Positions 55,629-64,000 are shown, numbered from the stretch's first letter. The stretch: DNA of 64,000 bases from AP-15 sp963789025 (GCA_963789025.1 CAWBIT010000013.1:434001-498000), one strand, 5' to 3'. A program made the numbers and translations. The notes: generated by a model not told the origin, from the sequence alone.

Positions 55629-56549
55629 CAGAAAGTCCATCAGTTCCTTTACGCCAGGCTCAAGCAGTGATAATATACGAAGATTATTCGCGGTCGTTTC
55701 AAGTTCCCAGGATGCAGGCGCGATATCTAACGCTTGATGGGCGACGTCCCAAGCCGCCCCAATTTCACGCATAGCGGCACAGAATTCGAGACGTGTCGCG
55801 TAATCGAAGTAATCCGCCTTACGTGCAAAGCGCTCGTTTAGTAACTCGGCGATATGGGACGCGAGCCCTCTGAGGCCCTGAGGTTCGACCCCAGAAACCC
55901 TCAGCAGAGTCAATGCATTGATCGCCGGATAGATCTCATTTGAGTTACACTCCAAGCCATCCCAATAAGCGTTCAGGGCGCTGATTAGAAATCCGCGGCT
56001 CCGTGGATCGTTCTTGCGGAGTTTTAGCCACCGGTCTTTGTATACGCGCCCGAGAATCCCAAACAACTCTGAATCGCGTTTTTGATTGATTAGCTCTATG
56101 AGAAGGTCTTCTGCTAAAATGCTTTTCTTCCAGCCTCCTTCCCGGTTCAGGGCCATAGCGTATTGCTGGCGGACTTCCGGGATCGACGTGAACCGTAATT
56201 GCCCCTCTTGTTGATTTGTCTTGTCGGCCCAATCCGAGAAGGTAACCATTGTTGACCAGCTTGAGATGCTCCGTAGCGCCAAGAGAACGCAAATGCGATC
56301 ACCAAGCTTCAGCTCCAACTCACCTCGCTTCGCTTCATCAATGATTTCGGACAGGTCGATCTGCAAACTAGCGGCACCATGCGCCTTCGCTCGTTCCAGC
56401 CTATCAAGGATCGCCTGTGTGTTTTCCGTCTGCTTGACCAGAAAATCAGCCCGGGAGGGTAGCACCGGTTCTCCGCGAGCCCTAAAATCCCGCACTTGGC
56501 GTGGCAAGTCCGCAGCCCATCGAGCGATCTGTTCAATAGAATTTAGCAT
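55566..56549 (-). CDS. TRAFs-binding (DUF4071-like) helical repeat protein B
   Basis: 327 aa from ATG 56549 (MLNSIEQIARWAADLPRQVR). Same domain as protein A: VRQQYAMALNREGGWKKSIL, FGILGRVYKDRWLKLRKNDP, CNSNEIYPAINALTLLRVSG, KADYFDYATRLEFCAAMREI. Again no enzymatic domain. The two genes converge with a 63-nt overlap at the 3' ends, so they may interfere when both are transcribed. An upstream start up to 56642 is possible but not conserved-looking. Confidence 0.7.
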   Translation of the reverse strand: MLNSIEQIARWAADLPRQVRDFRARGEPVLPSRADFLVKQTENTQAILDRLERAKAHGAASLQIDLSEIIDEAKRGELELKLGDRICVLLALRSISSWSTMVTFSDWADKTNQQEGQLRFTSIPEVRQQYAMALNREGGWKKSILAEDLLIELINQKRDSELFGILGRVYKDRWLKLRKNDPRSRGFLISALNAYWDGLECNSNEIYPAINALTLLRVSGVEPQGLRGLASHIAELLNERFARKADYFDYATRLEFCAAMREIGAAWDVAHQALDIAPASWELETTANNLRILSLLEPGVKELMDFLLKEAEQRKPPVVSGATASAA

Positions 56550-56822
56550 GGCCCGATCCCGGCGAACGGTGGCATTCGTCGCTCCCTCACTTCGAAATCG
56601 GCCTGAGCACGGAGGATGAGGCCGAGTCTTTTTGGTAAACACAACATCCGAAGGATGCTTGTCAAGCGTCGCCTAGTAAACCATGTTGGCGACCGCCCCG
56701 GTGACCATCCGACCTGAACACCTGATTGAGGCTTTTCCCGTCGACATCTCAATTCCGCAAGCTCCTTACCTCACTTAAAACCGACCGAGAGAACAGAGCA
56801 GGCTCGTACGAATCAAAATTGC

Positions 56823-57509
56823 TCAAAGGGTAGCGGGATCGATGATGATAGGCTGGCGCCCCGTAGCACTCTTGAAGAGGTCCACCATGTTCTCGGTACC
56901 GCCTTGGCCATCGACCACACCTTCACTCCAAAGTGCAATAAACGAAATATTGGGAGCTCCGTGGGATAGTGCCGAGTAAAGCATCCACCTATTGCACCGA
57001 GCATGAGCGTTGATCTCCCTCGGAGTCGGTCCGAGTTCATCCGGCATTACTAAGCGCTTGGTCGATGCGTGCGATATTACTTCTTTATATTTCTGCTCCC
57101 AAAGGCGACCATGATCCGCAAATGTCACTGACTCGGCTAGGAACTCGTTCTCCCGCTTCGCAAGGCGCACGTCCATGCGCATACCTCGCGCAAGACAGGC
57201 TTCGGCGAAAAGCAGGTCTCCCCCGCAAGCGCCGCCGCATATACCGAGGTCATCTCGTCCCGCCCCGATCATATCGAGGGCAGCGGAAATCCGTATTGAA
57301 GCGGCATCGGTCTTCATCTCCGGAAAACGAGCGGGTTTGCGCTTAGACCGACCGCGTTCTGCCGGATTGTCAACCATATGACCGCTGAACAGGACGATTT
57401 GCGCGGGCTCTCGATGTGGGCCGAGCAGCGAATCGAGCTGTTTTTCGGCTTGAGCGATGATGCTCGACACCTCGATCACGATGTCACGACGGAATCCAAG
57501 CTCAGCCAT
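56823..57509 (-). CDS. SLOG-like nucleotide-binding module
   Basis: 228 aa from ATG 57509. Rossmann-like features: AQIVLFSGHMVDNPAERGRS at about 40, then DLGICGGACGGDLLFAEACL near 92 (Gly-rich loop as in SLOG/LOG proteins), RLVMPDELGPTPREINAHAR near 153, and FIALWSEGVVDGQGGTENMV near 190. In relatives this module follows a TRAFs-binding region in one polypeptide. Here it is in the same frame as the upstream gene, separated by one TAG at 57522-57524. Predicted to sense or process a nucleotide or NAD-derived signal; inference. Confidence 0.65.
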   Translation of the reverse strand: MAELGFRRDIVIEVSSIIAQAEKQLDSLLGPHREPAQIVLFSGHMVDNPAERGRSKRKPARFPEMKTDAASIRISAALDMIGAGRDDLGICGGACGGDLLFAEACLARGMRMDVRLAKRENEFLAESVTFADHGRLWEQKYKEVISHASTKRLVMPDELGPTPREINAHARCNRWMLYSALSHGAPNISFIALWSEGVVDGQGGTENMVDLFKSATGRQPIIIDPATL

Positions 57510-57521
57510 AAAATGCAACTG

Positions 57522-58862
57522 CTAACTCGAAAAATCGAGAGCGAACCGGTCGCGATTTGCTAGGGCAAGAGCCGCTGCCTCGGTGTAATCCGCCACCGCC
57601 TTATCGGACTCGTCTTCAATAATGGCGAGTTCGGCTCGGCTCACTAGCGACCAATAATCCCTGCTCCGAGCGAGCGCGCAATTGATAGCCCAACGTAGCC
57701 CCGAAGCAATCATCTCGAGGTCAAGGTTACTCTCGCGGGCGTTGATATGTTCCCACAGCCGGCCCAAAGTAAGGGCGTTGATTCCTGGATAGTAATCGGC
57801 CGGCGCAGCACGGAACGCATCGGCATACGCCCTTGCAGCGTTTTGTAGCGTACCCGATGTTTCCCGCGCGGCTTTCAGCGGGTCGGCTTGGCGTTCGGGA
57901 TGCCTATTCCAGAGCCAACTCCACTCGTCTTTCCAGGTGCGCGCCAGGAGCCCAGGTGTGTCGCCCGCCCTATCTTGCTCCGCGGAGGCCAATGATGATT
58001 TGCGTTGGTCTTCCGCAAGACGACCTAATGTCTCACGAGCTTCCTCGTAATGCTCCCGTCTGCCGAGTGCGACCCCTTCAATTTGTCTGCTCTCAACATC
58101 GTCTGGGTCGAGCTTGAGCGCCTTCTCAATCACATTCAAAGCGTATTTGGGGTGATTTAGTCGAATGAGCGCACAAGCGGCCGTACGCAACGCTTCAAAC
58201 TCGAGGACTCGGTTCGGCGTTTCGTCCGCGAGCACCAGGATGTCACCGGGACACTGCTTCCGACGGGCAATTTCAACGTGAGTTCGCCAATTCTGGAGCG
58301 CGTCCCAGAATTCGTTAACACTACCAGCCTTAAGGCTTTTCCAGTCCGGTTCTTTCAGATTGGCTAACTGCTGGTATACTGGACTGGCTCGGCGACCCCG
58401 CCAATCGCCTAAAGTAGCGCCAATCGCATCCGCAATTTCCTGCCGTTTCTTGGGGAGTTCGATCGGATCGAGAGCACCACCCACAAGCTTATAATTTACC
58501 ATCCGCTGGCCGGCGATATCAAATGGCAAGCGGTCGCGTAGTGCGTAAGTAAGTACACTGCCGCCGGCTCGCAGTGCATGTCGGACACCAATTTCGTACC
58601 ACACATTGGCATTATCGAGGGTCAGGTCTGCCACCACAAACTCAGCCAATAGCAGTTCCTGAAACATGTCAGCATGTATCGAGCCTCCTCGCCTATCAGC
58701 GTCAGCTCGGTGCGGCCTCAGGCCAGCCATTTCAATAGCTGGGCCGAGCAGCTCCTGATAGACCACATCAAAATCAATGTCTGTCCCATCCGGGCCCTTC
58801 TTATTGTGGAACGGCATGATAATAAATGCGTGACGGCCGGATGACATCTTACTGCTCTCCAT
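57522..58862 (-). CDS. TIR/deoxyribosyltransferase-like plus TRAFs-binding protein
   Basis: 446 aa. N-terminal domain (about 8-140): HAFIIMPFHNKKGPDGTDID, YQELLGPAIEMAGLRPHRAD, GGSIHADMFQELLLAEFVVA, DLTLDNANVWYEIGVRHALR. This 'xxMPF...GSIHxDMF...ADLTxxNxNVxYELGxRHAL' pattern marks a TIR-like/nucleoside-deoxyribosyltransferase-like fold, with a candidate catalytic Glu in WYEIG. The C-terminal half is the TRAFs-binding repeat (YYPGINALTLGRLWEHINAR). After TAG the frame continues into the SLOG-like module. It may cleave NAD or a nucleotide on signal, as TIR effectors do; not demonstrated. Confidence 0.72.
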   Translation of the reverse strand: MESSKMSSGRHAFIIMPFHNKKGPDGTDIDFDVVYQELLGPAIEMAGLRPHRADADRRGGSIHADMFQELLLAEFVVADLTLDNANVWYEIGVRHALRAGGSVLTYALRDRLPFDIAGQRMVNYKLVGGALDPIELPKKRQEIADAIGATLGDWRGRRASPVYQQLANLKEPDWKSLKAGSVNEFWDALQNWRTHVEIARRKQCPGDILVLADETPNRVLEFEALRTAACALIRLNHPKYALNVIEKALKLDPDDVESRQIEGVALGRREHYEEARETLGRLAEDQRKSSLASAEQDRAGDTPGLLARTWKDEWSWLWNRHPERQADPLKAARETSGTLQNAARAYADAFRAAPADYYPGINALTLGRLWEHINARESNLDLEMIASGLRWAINCALARSRDYWSLVSRAELAIIEDESDKAVADYTEAAALALANRDRFALDFSS

Positions 58863-58976
58863 ACACGCGCGGACACCTCGGTTCCCGGTGGGCCGACACG
58901 AATTTCCCGTTAGTCCGACTGCAGCACTTCACGGCAAGCCTCTGAAACCGCGTACTATGCCCAGCACTCCCTGCGG

Positions 58977-60185
58977 CTAACGGAACATCCTGCCCTCCGG
59001 CGGGAGGCCCAGGAGGATCTGGCCGACGGTTTCGAAATGGACGGGGCGGCCTTGGCCTTGCTGGGTCCCGGCGTGGATGTCGCGCAGGCGGCGTTCGAAC
59101 GGGTTCTCGTTGAAGACCGCGGTGGCGCCGGCGGCGTTGTAGACGCTAGCGACGACGTCGCGCGCCTGCTGGATTGCCCAAGTCGCGGCGAGGCGCAACT
59201 GCCAGTGCCGCTCCGGCGAGAACTCGCCGCTGCGTTCGGCGTCCCCCCACATGTCCTCGAGGGTCGCGTGGATCGAGGCGCGCGACGAGCGCAGTTTCGC
59301 CTCGCACTGCGCCACCTCGGATTGGATCACGTTGTTCTCGCGCAGGGTCTTGCGGGCGCCGCGCGGGATCTTGTCGCGCGCCAATTCGATAAAGGCTTCG
59401 AGCGCGCCGCGCGCGATGCCGAGCGACACGTTCGAAAACCCCATCGCATAGATCATGCCGCTGGTGAACCGGTAGAGGAGGCCGGGCTCGCGCCGCTCGG
59501 TAGGGTTGTCGCGCGAGAAGGTGTATTTCTGCGGCACAAACAGATCCTCGACCCGGTAGCTGTCGCTGCCGGTGCCGCGCAATCCGATGACCTGCCAGTT
59601 GTCGATGATCTCGGCCTTTGATTTGGGGAAGAGGACGGTGCGGACATGCTGCCGTCCGTTCGGGTTCATGCGCGGCGTGCCGTCCTCCTCGAAGACCGGG
59701 ACATGCGCGCCGAGCCAGGTGGCGTGCCGGCTGCCAGTCGCAAAACCCCAGCGCCCGGTGACCCGGATGCCGCCCTCCGCCGCGACGCTGCGGCCGGCGC
59801 CCGGCAGTTCCGGGCCCCAGGCGAGGATGCCGCGCGGCGGACCGAAGACCTCGCGCGCCACCGCCGGTTCGAGATAGGGCGCCGACATCGAGCAGCCGGA
59901 ATTCTGTCCGAGGCACCAGGCGGTCGAAGGCTCGGCCTTGGCGATCTCCTCGAGCACCTGCACATAGGTCAGCGGGTGGAGCTCGGCGCCGCCGAGCGAG
60001 CGCGGGATCAGTAATTTGAAGAAGCCGCCGTCGATCAGCGCCTCGACAATCCGATCCGGCAACTCGCGCCGCTCTTCAATCTCGTCCGCGGCCTCTTTCA
60101 GCATCGGCGCGAGGCGGCGCGCACGTTCGACGTAGTCGGCGTCGCGTGTCGCGACGCGGGGCAGGTCCAGCAAGTTCGACGACAT
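58977..60185 (-). CDS. Acyl-CoA dehydrogenase-fold flavoprotein (Acyl-CoA_dh_2 type)
   Basis: 402 aa from MSSNLLDLPRVATRDADYVE, chosen for the TTGGAG site 8 nt upstream. N-terminal helical domain LPDRIVEALIDGGFFKLLIP, middle beta domain VTGRWGFATGSRHATWLGAH near 140, LRGTGSDSYRVEDLFVPQKY near 205, and C-terminal domain RDIHAGTQQGQGRPVHFETV near 375. No acyl-CoA dehydrogenase catalytic Glu pattern is obvious, so a FMN/FAD monooxygenase (HpaB/DszC-like) is at least as likely. A decayed copy lies at 53.5 kb. Confidence 0.88.
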   Translation of the reverse strand: MSSNLLDLPRVATRDADYVERARRLAPMLKEAADEIEERRELPDRIVEALIDGGFFKLLIPRSLGGAELHPLTYVQVLEEIAKAEPSTAWCLGQNSGCSMSAPYLEPAVAREVFGPPRGILAWGPELPGAGRSVAAEGGIRVTGRWGFATGSRHATWLGAHVPVFEEDGTPRMNPNGRQHVRTVLFPKSKAEIIDNWQVIGLRGTGSDSYRVEDLFVPQKYTFSRDNPTERREPGLLYRFTSGMIYAMGFSNVSLGIARGALEAFIELARDKIPRGARKTLRENNVIQSEVAQCEAKLRSSRASIHATLEDMWGDAERSGEFSPERHWQLRLAATWAIQQARDVVASVYNAAGATAVFNENPFERRLRDIHAGTQQGQGRPVHFETVGQILLGLPPEGRMFR

Positions 60186-60264
60186 TTTTTTCTCCAAGAA
60201 TTCGCCGTCAAAATACATCGGACGCGATGGGTTTAGCGACGATTTCCGTGCAACCCACCTTCGC

Positions 60265-61485
60265 TTACGCGGCGATGGCGCGCCACCAACGCCGGGTCAA
60301 GAGCATCGCCGCAATGCCCTCGGCGCCGATCATCGCCGTGGCCCAGGAAGCGCCGACGAGGCCGGCCAGCAGCCCGAGATGAATAAAGCCGATCATTCCG
60401 ACCCCAATGCAGACCGATAGCACGCCGTAGATGCGGCTGCGCATCTCGGGCGGCGCCGCGAGGTAGACGAGCGTTGCCTGCATGATGCTGAAACCGGCAT
60501 TCGCAATACCCGTCGTTAGAAGCACCGTGCCCGCGAGCAGCGGAACGGGCGCCAACGCGAAAACCGGCAGCATCAGAAGGTAAGCGAAGACGCCCCCGAC
60601 ATAGAGGCGGGCGAACATCGCCGGCTTGGCGAAGAGGGCGATCGCGACGGCGCCGCAGAACGCGCCGACCCCGTCCATGCTGGCGAGGAGGCCGATGCCG
60701 GCGGCGCCGAGACCCAGATGGTCCTGGCCGATCACCGGGATCATGCTGGTAAACGGCCAGCCGAAGGTGTTGTAGATGACGGTGACGACCAGGGTCCCGA
60801 TCAGGCGCCGGTCACGCCGGACGAGCATGAAGCCTTCGAGCATGCGTTCGAGGACGCTTGCGACACCGGCGGGCCGCACGCTGTTGCGATGATGGATTCG
60901 CATCGCAGCGGCGAGCGCGACGAGGTAGCAGGCGACGCTGACCGCAAAGGCGCCGCCGATCCCGAATGTCGCGAGCAGCACGCCGCCGAGGGTCGGACCG
61001 AGCATACGGCTCGCATTGTTGGCGCCGACATCGAGCGACATCGCCGCGCTCATCCGGTCCAGCCCGACGACCTCGCCGATCATCGTGCGGCGGACCGGGT
61101 TGTCGGTCGTCCAGGCAATGCCGTTGACAAAGCTGGCGAGCGCGACCTGCCACACTTCGAGCATGTCGCTCCACGCGAGGCAGGCTAGGACCAGCGAGGT
61201 CAGCAGCATCGAAATGACAACGATGATCAGCGCGGTGCGCCGTTCGAGCCGCTCGGCCATGGCGCCGACGAGAGCGCCAAACAGCGCCATCGGCAGCATG
61301 CGCAGCATCGTCAGCAATGCGACGATCAACGGCGAGCCGGTGCGCTGATAAGCGAAGACGGCGACCGCCAGCATCTCAAGCCAGCGCACCGCGAAAACCA
61401 CGACCCCGACGAGCCACAGCCGGCGAAAATCGGCTTGGCCGAAGAGCCACGCCCTGGGCGCAGCGTGGATTGAGGTATCCGTCAC
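60265..61485 (-). CDS. MFS transporter (exporter-like)
   Basis: 406 aa with about 12 hydrophobic segments. FRRLWLVGVVVFAVRWLEML at the first helix; the loop 2-3 motif GALVGAMAERLERRTALIIV is typical of MFS; NGIAWTTDNPVRRTMIGEVV near 130 belongs to the DHA3/EntS-like exporter group. Ends IGAEGIAAMLLTRRWWRAIA. Substrate unknown. Downstream of no other gene on its strand except the flavoprotein (80 nt), so the two may be co-transcribed; their decayed copies sit together too. Confidence 0.88.
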   Translation of the reverse strand: MTDTSIHAAPRAWLFGQADFRRLWLVGVVVFAVRWLEMLAVAVFAYQRTGSPLIVALLTMLRMLPMALFGALVGAMAERLERRTALIIVVISMLLTSLVLACLAWSDMLEVWQVALASFVNGIAWTTDNPVRRTMIGEVVGLDRMSAAMSLDVGANNASRMLGPTLGGVLLATFGIGGAFAVSVACYLVALAAAMRIHHRNSVRPAGVASVLERMLEGFMLVRRDRRLIGTLVVTVIYNTFGWPFTSMIPVIGQDHLGLGAAGIGLLASMDGVGAFCGAVAIALFAKPAMFARLYVGGVFAYLLMLPVFALAPVPLLAGTVLLTTGIANAGFSIMQATLVYLAAPPEMRSRIYGVLSVCIGVGMIGFIHLGLLAGLVGASWATAMIGAEGIAAMLLTRRWWRAIAA

Positions 61486-61639
61486 GGCGAGCCCGCAGCT
61501 GATCCGCAGCGCGAGATGTGCCGCGGTTGCAGTCGCGGTTTCCTCCTCACTCTTCCTCCAATCCAGTCTTCACAACCGCTTATCGTCGCCCCCGCGAAAG
61601 AGGCTGTCGCAAATTGGCCAATCCGGCTGTAGTGAGGTA

Positions 61640-61755
61640 GTGCGTGCTTCGAGACGCGCCCTACGGGCGCTCCTCAGCATGAGGTAAGTCTTTATTGGCA
61701 TTAAGAAAATCCTCATCCTGAGGAGGCCGCAAAGCGGCCGTCTCGAAGGACGCAC
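61640..61755. repeat. MITE-like long inverted repeat
   Basis: Arms 61640-61684 and 61711-61755: GTGCGTGCTTCGAGACGCGC...CTCCTCAGCATGAGG against CCTCATCCTGAGGAGGCCGC...TCTCGAAGGACGCAC, about 45 nt each with mismatches. A separate palindrome TTCCCGCTTTCGCGGGAA is at 61842. These fill the 404-nt gap between MFS and DUF1501 genes; no ORF. Confidence 0.65.
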
Positions 61756-61889
61756 GATGCCGATCCAGCCATATCGCCGATTTCCTGACAGCCTCGAAAG
61801 CGGGGTCCAGGGGCAACCACTGCGGCCTTGCAGCCCCTGGATTCCCGCTTTCGCGGGAAAGACGAGGAGCAGCGGGAGGGCAGCTCAGC

Positions 61890-63110
61890 TCATGCCGAAA
61901 TTATCTTTGCCAGATCTTGCGACGCCGGCGGGGCGCCCGGCAGCACCGCTTCGAGCTGGCGGTCATCCAGACGCAGGTGGCGCTCTAGGATCGCCGCCAG
62001 CACGGTGCGAAAATCGGTGGTGACGGCGAGGTCGCGCCGCTGGTAGAGCTGCGCCGAGGCGAGACCCGGCCAATCGCCGTAAACCCGGCCGCCATTGACG
62101 GCGCCGCCCAATACCCAGATGACATTGCCGTGGCCGTGATCGGTGCCCCGGTTGCCGTTTTCCCGAAAGGTGCGGCCGAATTCGGACAGAACGACGACGA
62201 CGGTGTCGCGCCAGGCCTCGCCCGATCCGCGGGCAAAGGCGGCGAGACCCTCGCCGAGCGGGCGCAGATGATCGGCCAGCTGCCCGTTGTGGTTGCCCTG
62301 GTTGATGTGGGTGTCCCAACCTCCGAGCCCGATTGCCGCAACGCGGACGCCGGGGTGACGGCGGATGAGCACCGCGAGTTGGGCCGCCTGCCCCGGAAAG
62401 CCAGCTGGCGGCGGTGCGCCGTTGTCGGCAATCTGCCGCTCCTTGCTCAAGGCGCCAACCAATTCCGCGCGCGCCGTCCGGCCTTCGCGATACGATCTGG
62501 CGAGGTCGTCATTGCCGGAATAAAGCCGATCGAAGGCATTGGCGATTTCCGGCCGGTCGATCGGCAATGGCCGGGCGCCGTTCGGGCCGAGCGGCAGGGT
62601 GGCGACGGGCGCCTTGCCCGCCAGAATGCGCGGCACGGTCGGGCCGATGCTGATCGCGTCCGTCGCGCCGCGTGGGCCGGGCAGCGCCAGCAGCAGGCGG
62701 TTCAGCCAGCCGTCGCGGGTGGTGTCCTGCCCCGGAGTGCCGTTTTCGAGATAGAGCTGTGCGTCGAAATGGGATCGCGTCGGATCGGGCGAACCCGCGG
62801 AGTGAACAAAGGCGAGCTTTCGCTCGGTCCATAGCGGCATCAGGCTCGCGAGCGCCGGGTGCAACCCGAAATGTCCGTCGAGCGCCAACGCCCCGTCCGC
62901 CTTGCCCGGCGGTGCGATTGCGATCGATGGGCGCTCCTGGTAATAGGCCGCGTCGCCGTAGGGAATTACGACATTGAGCCCGTCGACGGCGCCGCGCAGC
63001 AGAATTACGATCAGGCGGCTCGGGCCATCATCGGACATTGCCGCCCACGCATCGGGTCCCAAGCAGAAGGGAGCTGCCGCCGCCCCTTTGATGAAATCGC
63101 GCCGATCCAC
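61890..63110 (-). CDS. DUF1501 family protein, Tat-exported
   Basis: 406 aa. N-terminal MDRRDFIKGAAAAPFCLG is a Tat signal (RRDFIK). The body is the alkaline-phosphatase-like DUF1501 fold: RLIVILLRGAVDGLNVVIPY near 32, HSAGSPDPTRSHFDAQLYLE near 103, GGWDTHINQGNHNGQLADHL near 255, and VVVLSEFGRTFRENGNRGTD HGHGNV near 300 with likely metal-binding Asp/His. Usually paired with DUF1800, as here 8 nt upstream. Role unknown; exported to the periplasm. Confidence 0.9.
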   Translation of the reverse strand: MDRRDFIKGAAAAPFCLGPDAWAAMSDDGPSRLIVILLRGAVDGLNVVIPYGDAAYYQERPSIAIAPPGKADGALALDGHFGLHPALASLMPLWTERKLAFVHSAGSPDPTRSHFDAQLYLENGTPGQDTTRDGWLNRLLLALPGPRGATDAISIGPTVPRILAGKAPVATLPLGPNGARPLPIDRPEIANAFDRLYSGNDDLARSYREGRTARAELVGALSKERQIADNGAPPPAGFPGQAAQLAVLIRRHPGVRVAAIGLGGWDTHINQGNHNGQLADHLRPLGEGLAAFARGSGEAWRDTVVVVLSEFGRTFRENGNRGTDHGHGNVIWVLGGAVNGGRVYGDWPGLASAQLYQRRDLAVTTDFRTVLAAILERHLRLDDRQLEAVLPGAPPASQDLAKIISA

Positions 63111-63118
63111 CGGTCCCC

Positions 63119-64000
63119 CTATCGACGCATAAAGTCGGGACTGCCGAGGATCAGCGCCGCGCGCAGCCCTCTGGGCAATTCATTGACGACTGCGCGGGTG
63201 CCCTCGCTCAATGTCGAGCCGAAGACCGCTTCGAGATGCGCATCATCGAGCGCGCCTGGGCCGGCTCGGACCAATGCGGTCGCGAAGCTGATGCGGCGGG
63301 TCGTTGCGTCGGGGCTGAGCCAGGCGTCTTCGGTGTTTTTGTACCCGTCCGGCGTCAGGCAACCGAAGAGGGGCATCCCGAGCTGGTCCACGGCTCCAAG
63401 CAGCGGCCGCACATTTGCAGGTGATACTCCCGCGGCGCGCGCTGCCGAGATCACGAATTGGTAGGGCGTCTTATATTTGGCTCCCTTGCTGTCCCAAAAT
63501 TCGTTGCTGGCGAAAAGTGTCCGCAGCACCTCCTTTATATTGCCGTCGGTCTCGACGAACCGAGCCGCGAGCCGCTCGACCAACCCCGTAGGCGGCTCGT
63601 CGGCGACAAAATACTGCGCCAACTCGAACGCGATGTGATGGGCCGTTGCCGGGCTGTGCGCCAATATGTCGAGCGCCTCCTCACCCTCCGCCTTGCCCCG
63701 CGATTTCAGCGGATGGCCGAGGAAAACCTTTGGACTGTAATCGTGGCGCGCGCCCTCGAAGACCGCGGCGTACTCGGGAAACGCGCGGGCATTCGGCGGA
63801 TTGACACCCCACCCGGTAAAGACCCGGGCCAGGGTGACGACATCCTCCTGCGTGTAACCGCCATTGGCGCCGAGCGTGTGCAACTCCATGACCTCGCGCG
63901 CGAAATTCTCGTTCAATCCCTTTTGTCTGCCGCGGGCGCCGGGGCTTCCTGGGGCCGTGCTCAGCGCGTTGTCGAGATAGACCAGCATCGCCGGGTGTTT
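63119..64000 (-). CDS. DUF1800 family protein (5' end outside window)
   Basis: The frame is open to the right edge, so only the C-terminal 293 or so residues are here. Signature: GLNENFAREVMELHTLGANG GYTQEDVVTLARVFTGWGV, then LAQYFVADEPPTGLVERLAA, NIKEVLRTLFASNEFWDSKG, and ALILGSPDFMRR at the end. Typical full length is 450-550 aa. Partner of DUF1501. Probably exported, but the N-terminus is not visible. Confidence 0.9.
   Translation of the reverse strand, partial: KHPAMLVYLDNALSTAPGSPGARGRQKGLNENFAREVMELHTLGANGGYTQEDVVTLARVFTGWGVNPPNARAFPEYAAVFEGARHDYSPKVFLGHPLKSRGKAEGEEALDILAHSPATAHHIAFELAQYFVADEPPTGLVERLAARFVETDGNIKEVLRTLFASNEFWDSKGAKYKTPYQFVISAARAAGVSPANVRPLLGAVDQLGMPLFGCLTPDGYKNTEDAWLSPDATTRRISFATALVRAGPGALDDAHLEAVFGSTLSEGTRAVVNELPRGLRAALILGSPDFMRR

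Overview
The window reads as chromosome from a high-GC alphaproteobacterium. Evidence for that placement: an NDUFS4-like complex I subunit, Tad pilus genes, a Spy/CpxP-like LTXXQ protein, an ECF sigma factor, DUF1501/DUF1800 genes, and palindromic repeats of the type common in Rhizobiales and Rhodospirillales. No genus can be named from the sequence alone. There are three complete tRNA genes (Arg-TCT, Pro-TGG, Lys-TTT), no rRNA genes and no CRISPR array.

Layout. 0-7 kb is mostly core-like: tRNAs, complex I subunit, sigma factor, Spy-like protein, an aldolase/serine hydrolase pair and an MHYT histidine kinase. The extreme left edge (1-235) looks like the end of an element integrated at tRNA-Arg. 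7-14 kb is a decayed phage-like zone: a UDG-fold protein, an IS1634-type transposase, two HNH proteins, a cassette of overlapping small membrane and coiled-coil genes ending in a superinfection-immunity-like gene with a frameshift, two tail-chaperone-like genes and repeat modules R1 and R2. 14-20 kb is a catabolic block of DUF917, hydantoinase/oxoprolinase and a sugar-type ABC importer with no ATPase gene. 20-23 kb holds tadC, tadB and two Flp pilin genes. 23.5-28.6 kb holds a VOC protein, a 5'-truncated TPP enzyme, a second R2+R1 copy, and an IS91-type transposase plus tyrosine recombinase broken by short palindromic insertions. 28.9-32.3 kb is one large SAM-cyclase-AAA-TPR regulator. 32.5-41.2 kb is a mobile and defence graveyard: a disrupted McrBC operon, an IS5-type element with its CTAG target duplication, relics of an amidase, a methyltransferase and a transposase, and an apparently intact P4-type integrase beside a partial tRNA-Arg copy.

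41.3-51.4 kb is a surface polysaccharide region (NDP-sugar epimerase, wecB, wecC, rfbB, and a sulfotransferase-like/coiled-coil/TPR gene pair). 51.5-53.2 kb has an amidohydrolase and a small lipoprotein. 54.5-58.9 kb is the most interesting part: an island of three related proteins with TRAFs-binding (DUF4071-like) helical repeats, one with a TIR/deoxyribosyltransferase-like N-terminal domain and a SLOG-like module that follows in the same frame after one amber codon. A decayed ACAD-MFS duplicate lies to its left and the intact ACAD-MFS pair to its right. 59-64 kb returns to ordinary genes: acyl-CoA dehydrogenase-like flavoprotein, MFS exporter, DUF1501 and DUF1800.

A recurring theme is damage. 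Several accessory genes carry one in-frame stop (UDG-like, mcrB, TIR-TRAFs-SLOG) or small frameshifts (mcrC, IS5 transposase, superinfection immunity, sulfotransferase-like). Some of these could be sequencing errors, but the 23-nt palindromic insertions and the relic genes cannot be explained that way. All family names come from recognising motifs by eye; no database search was run.
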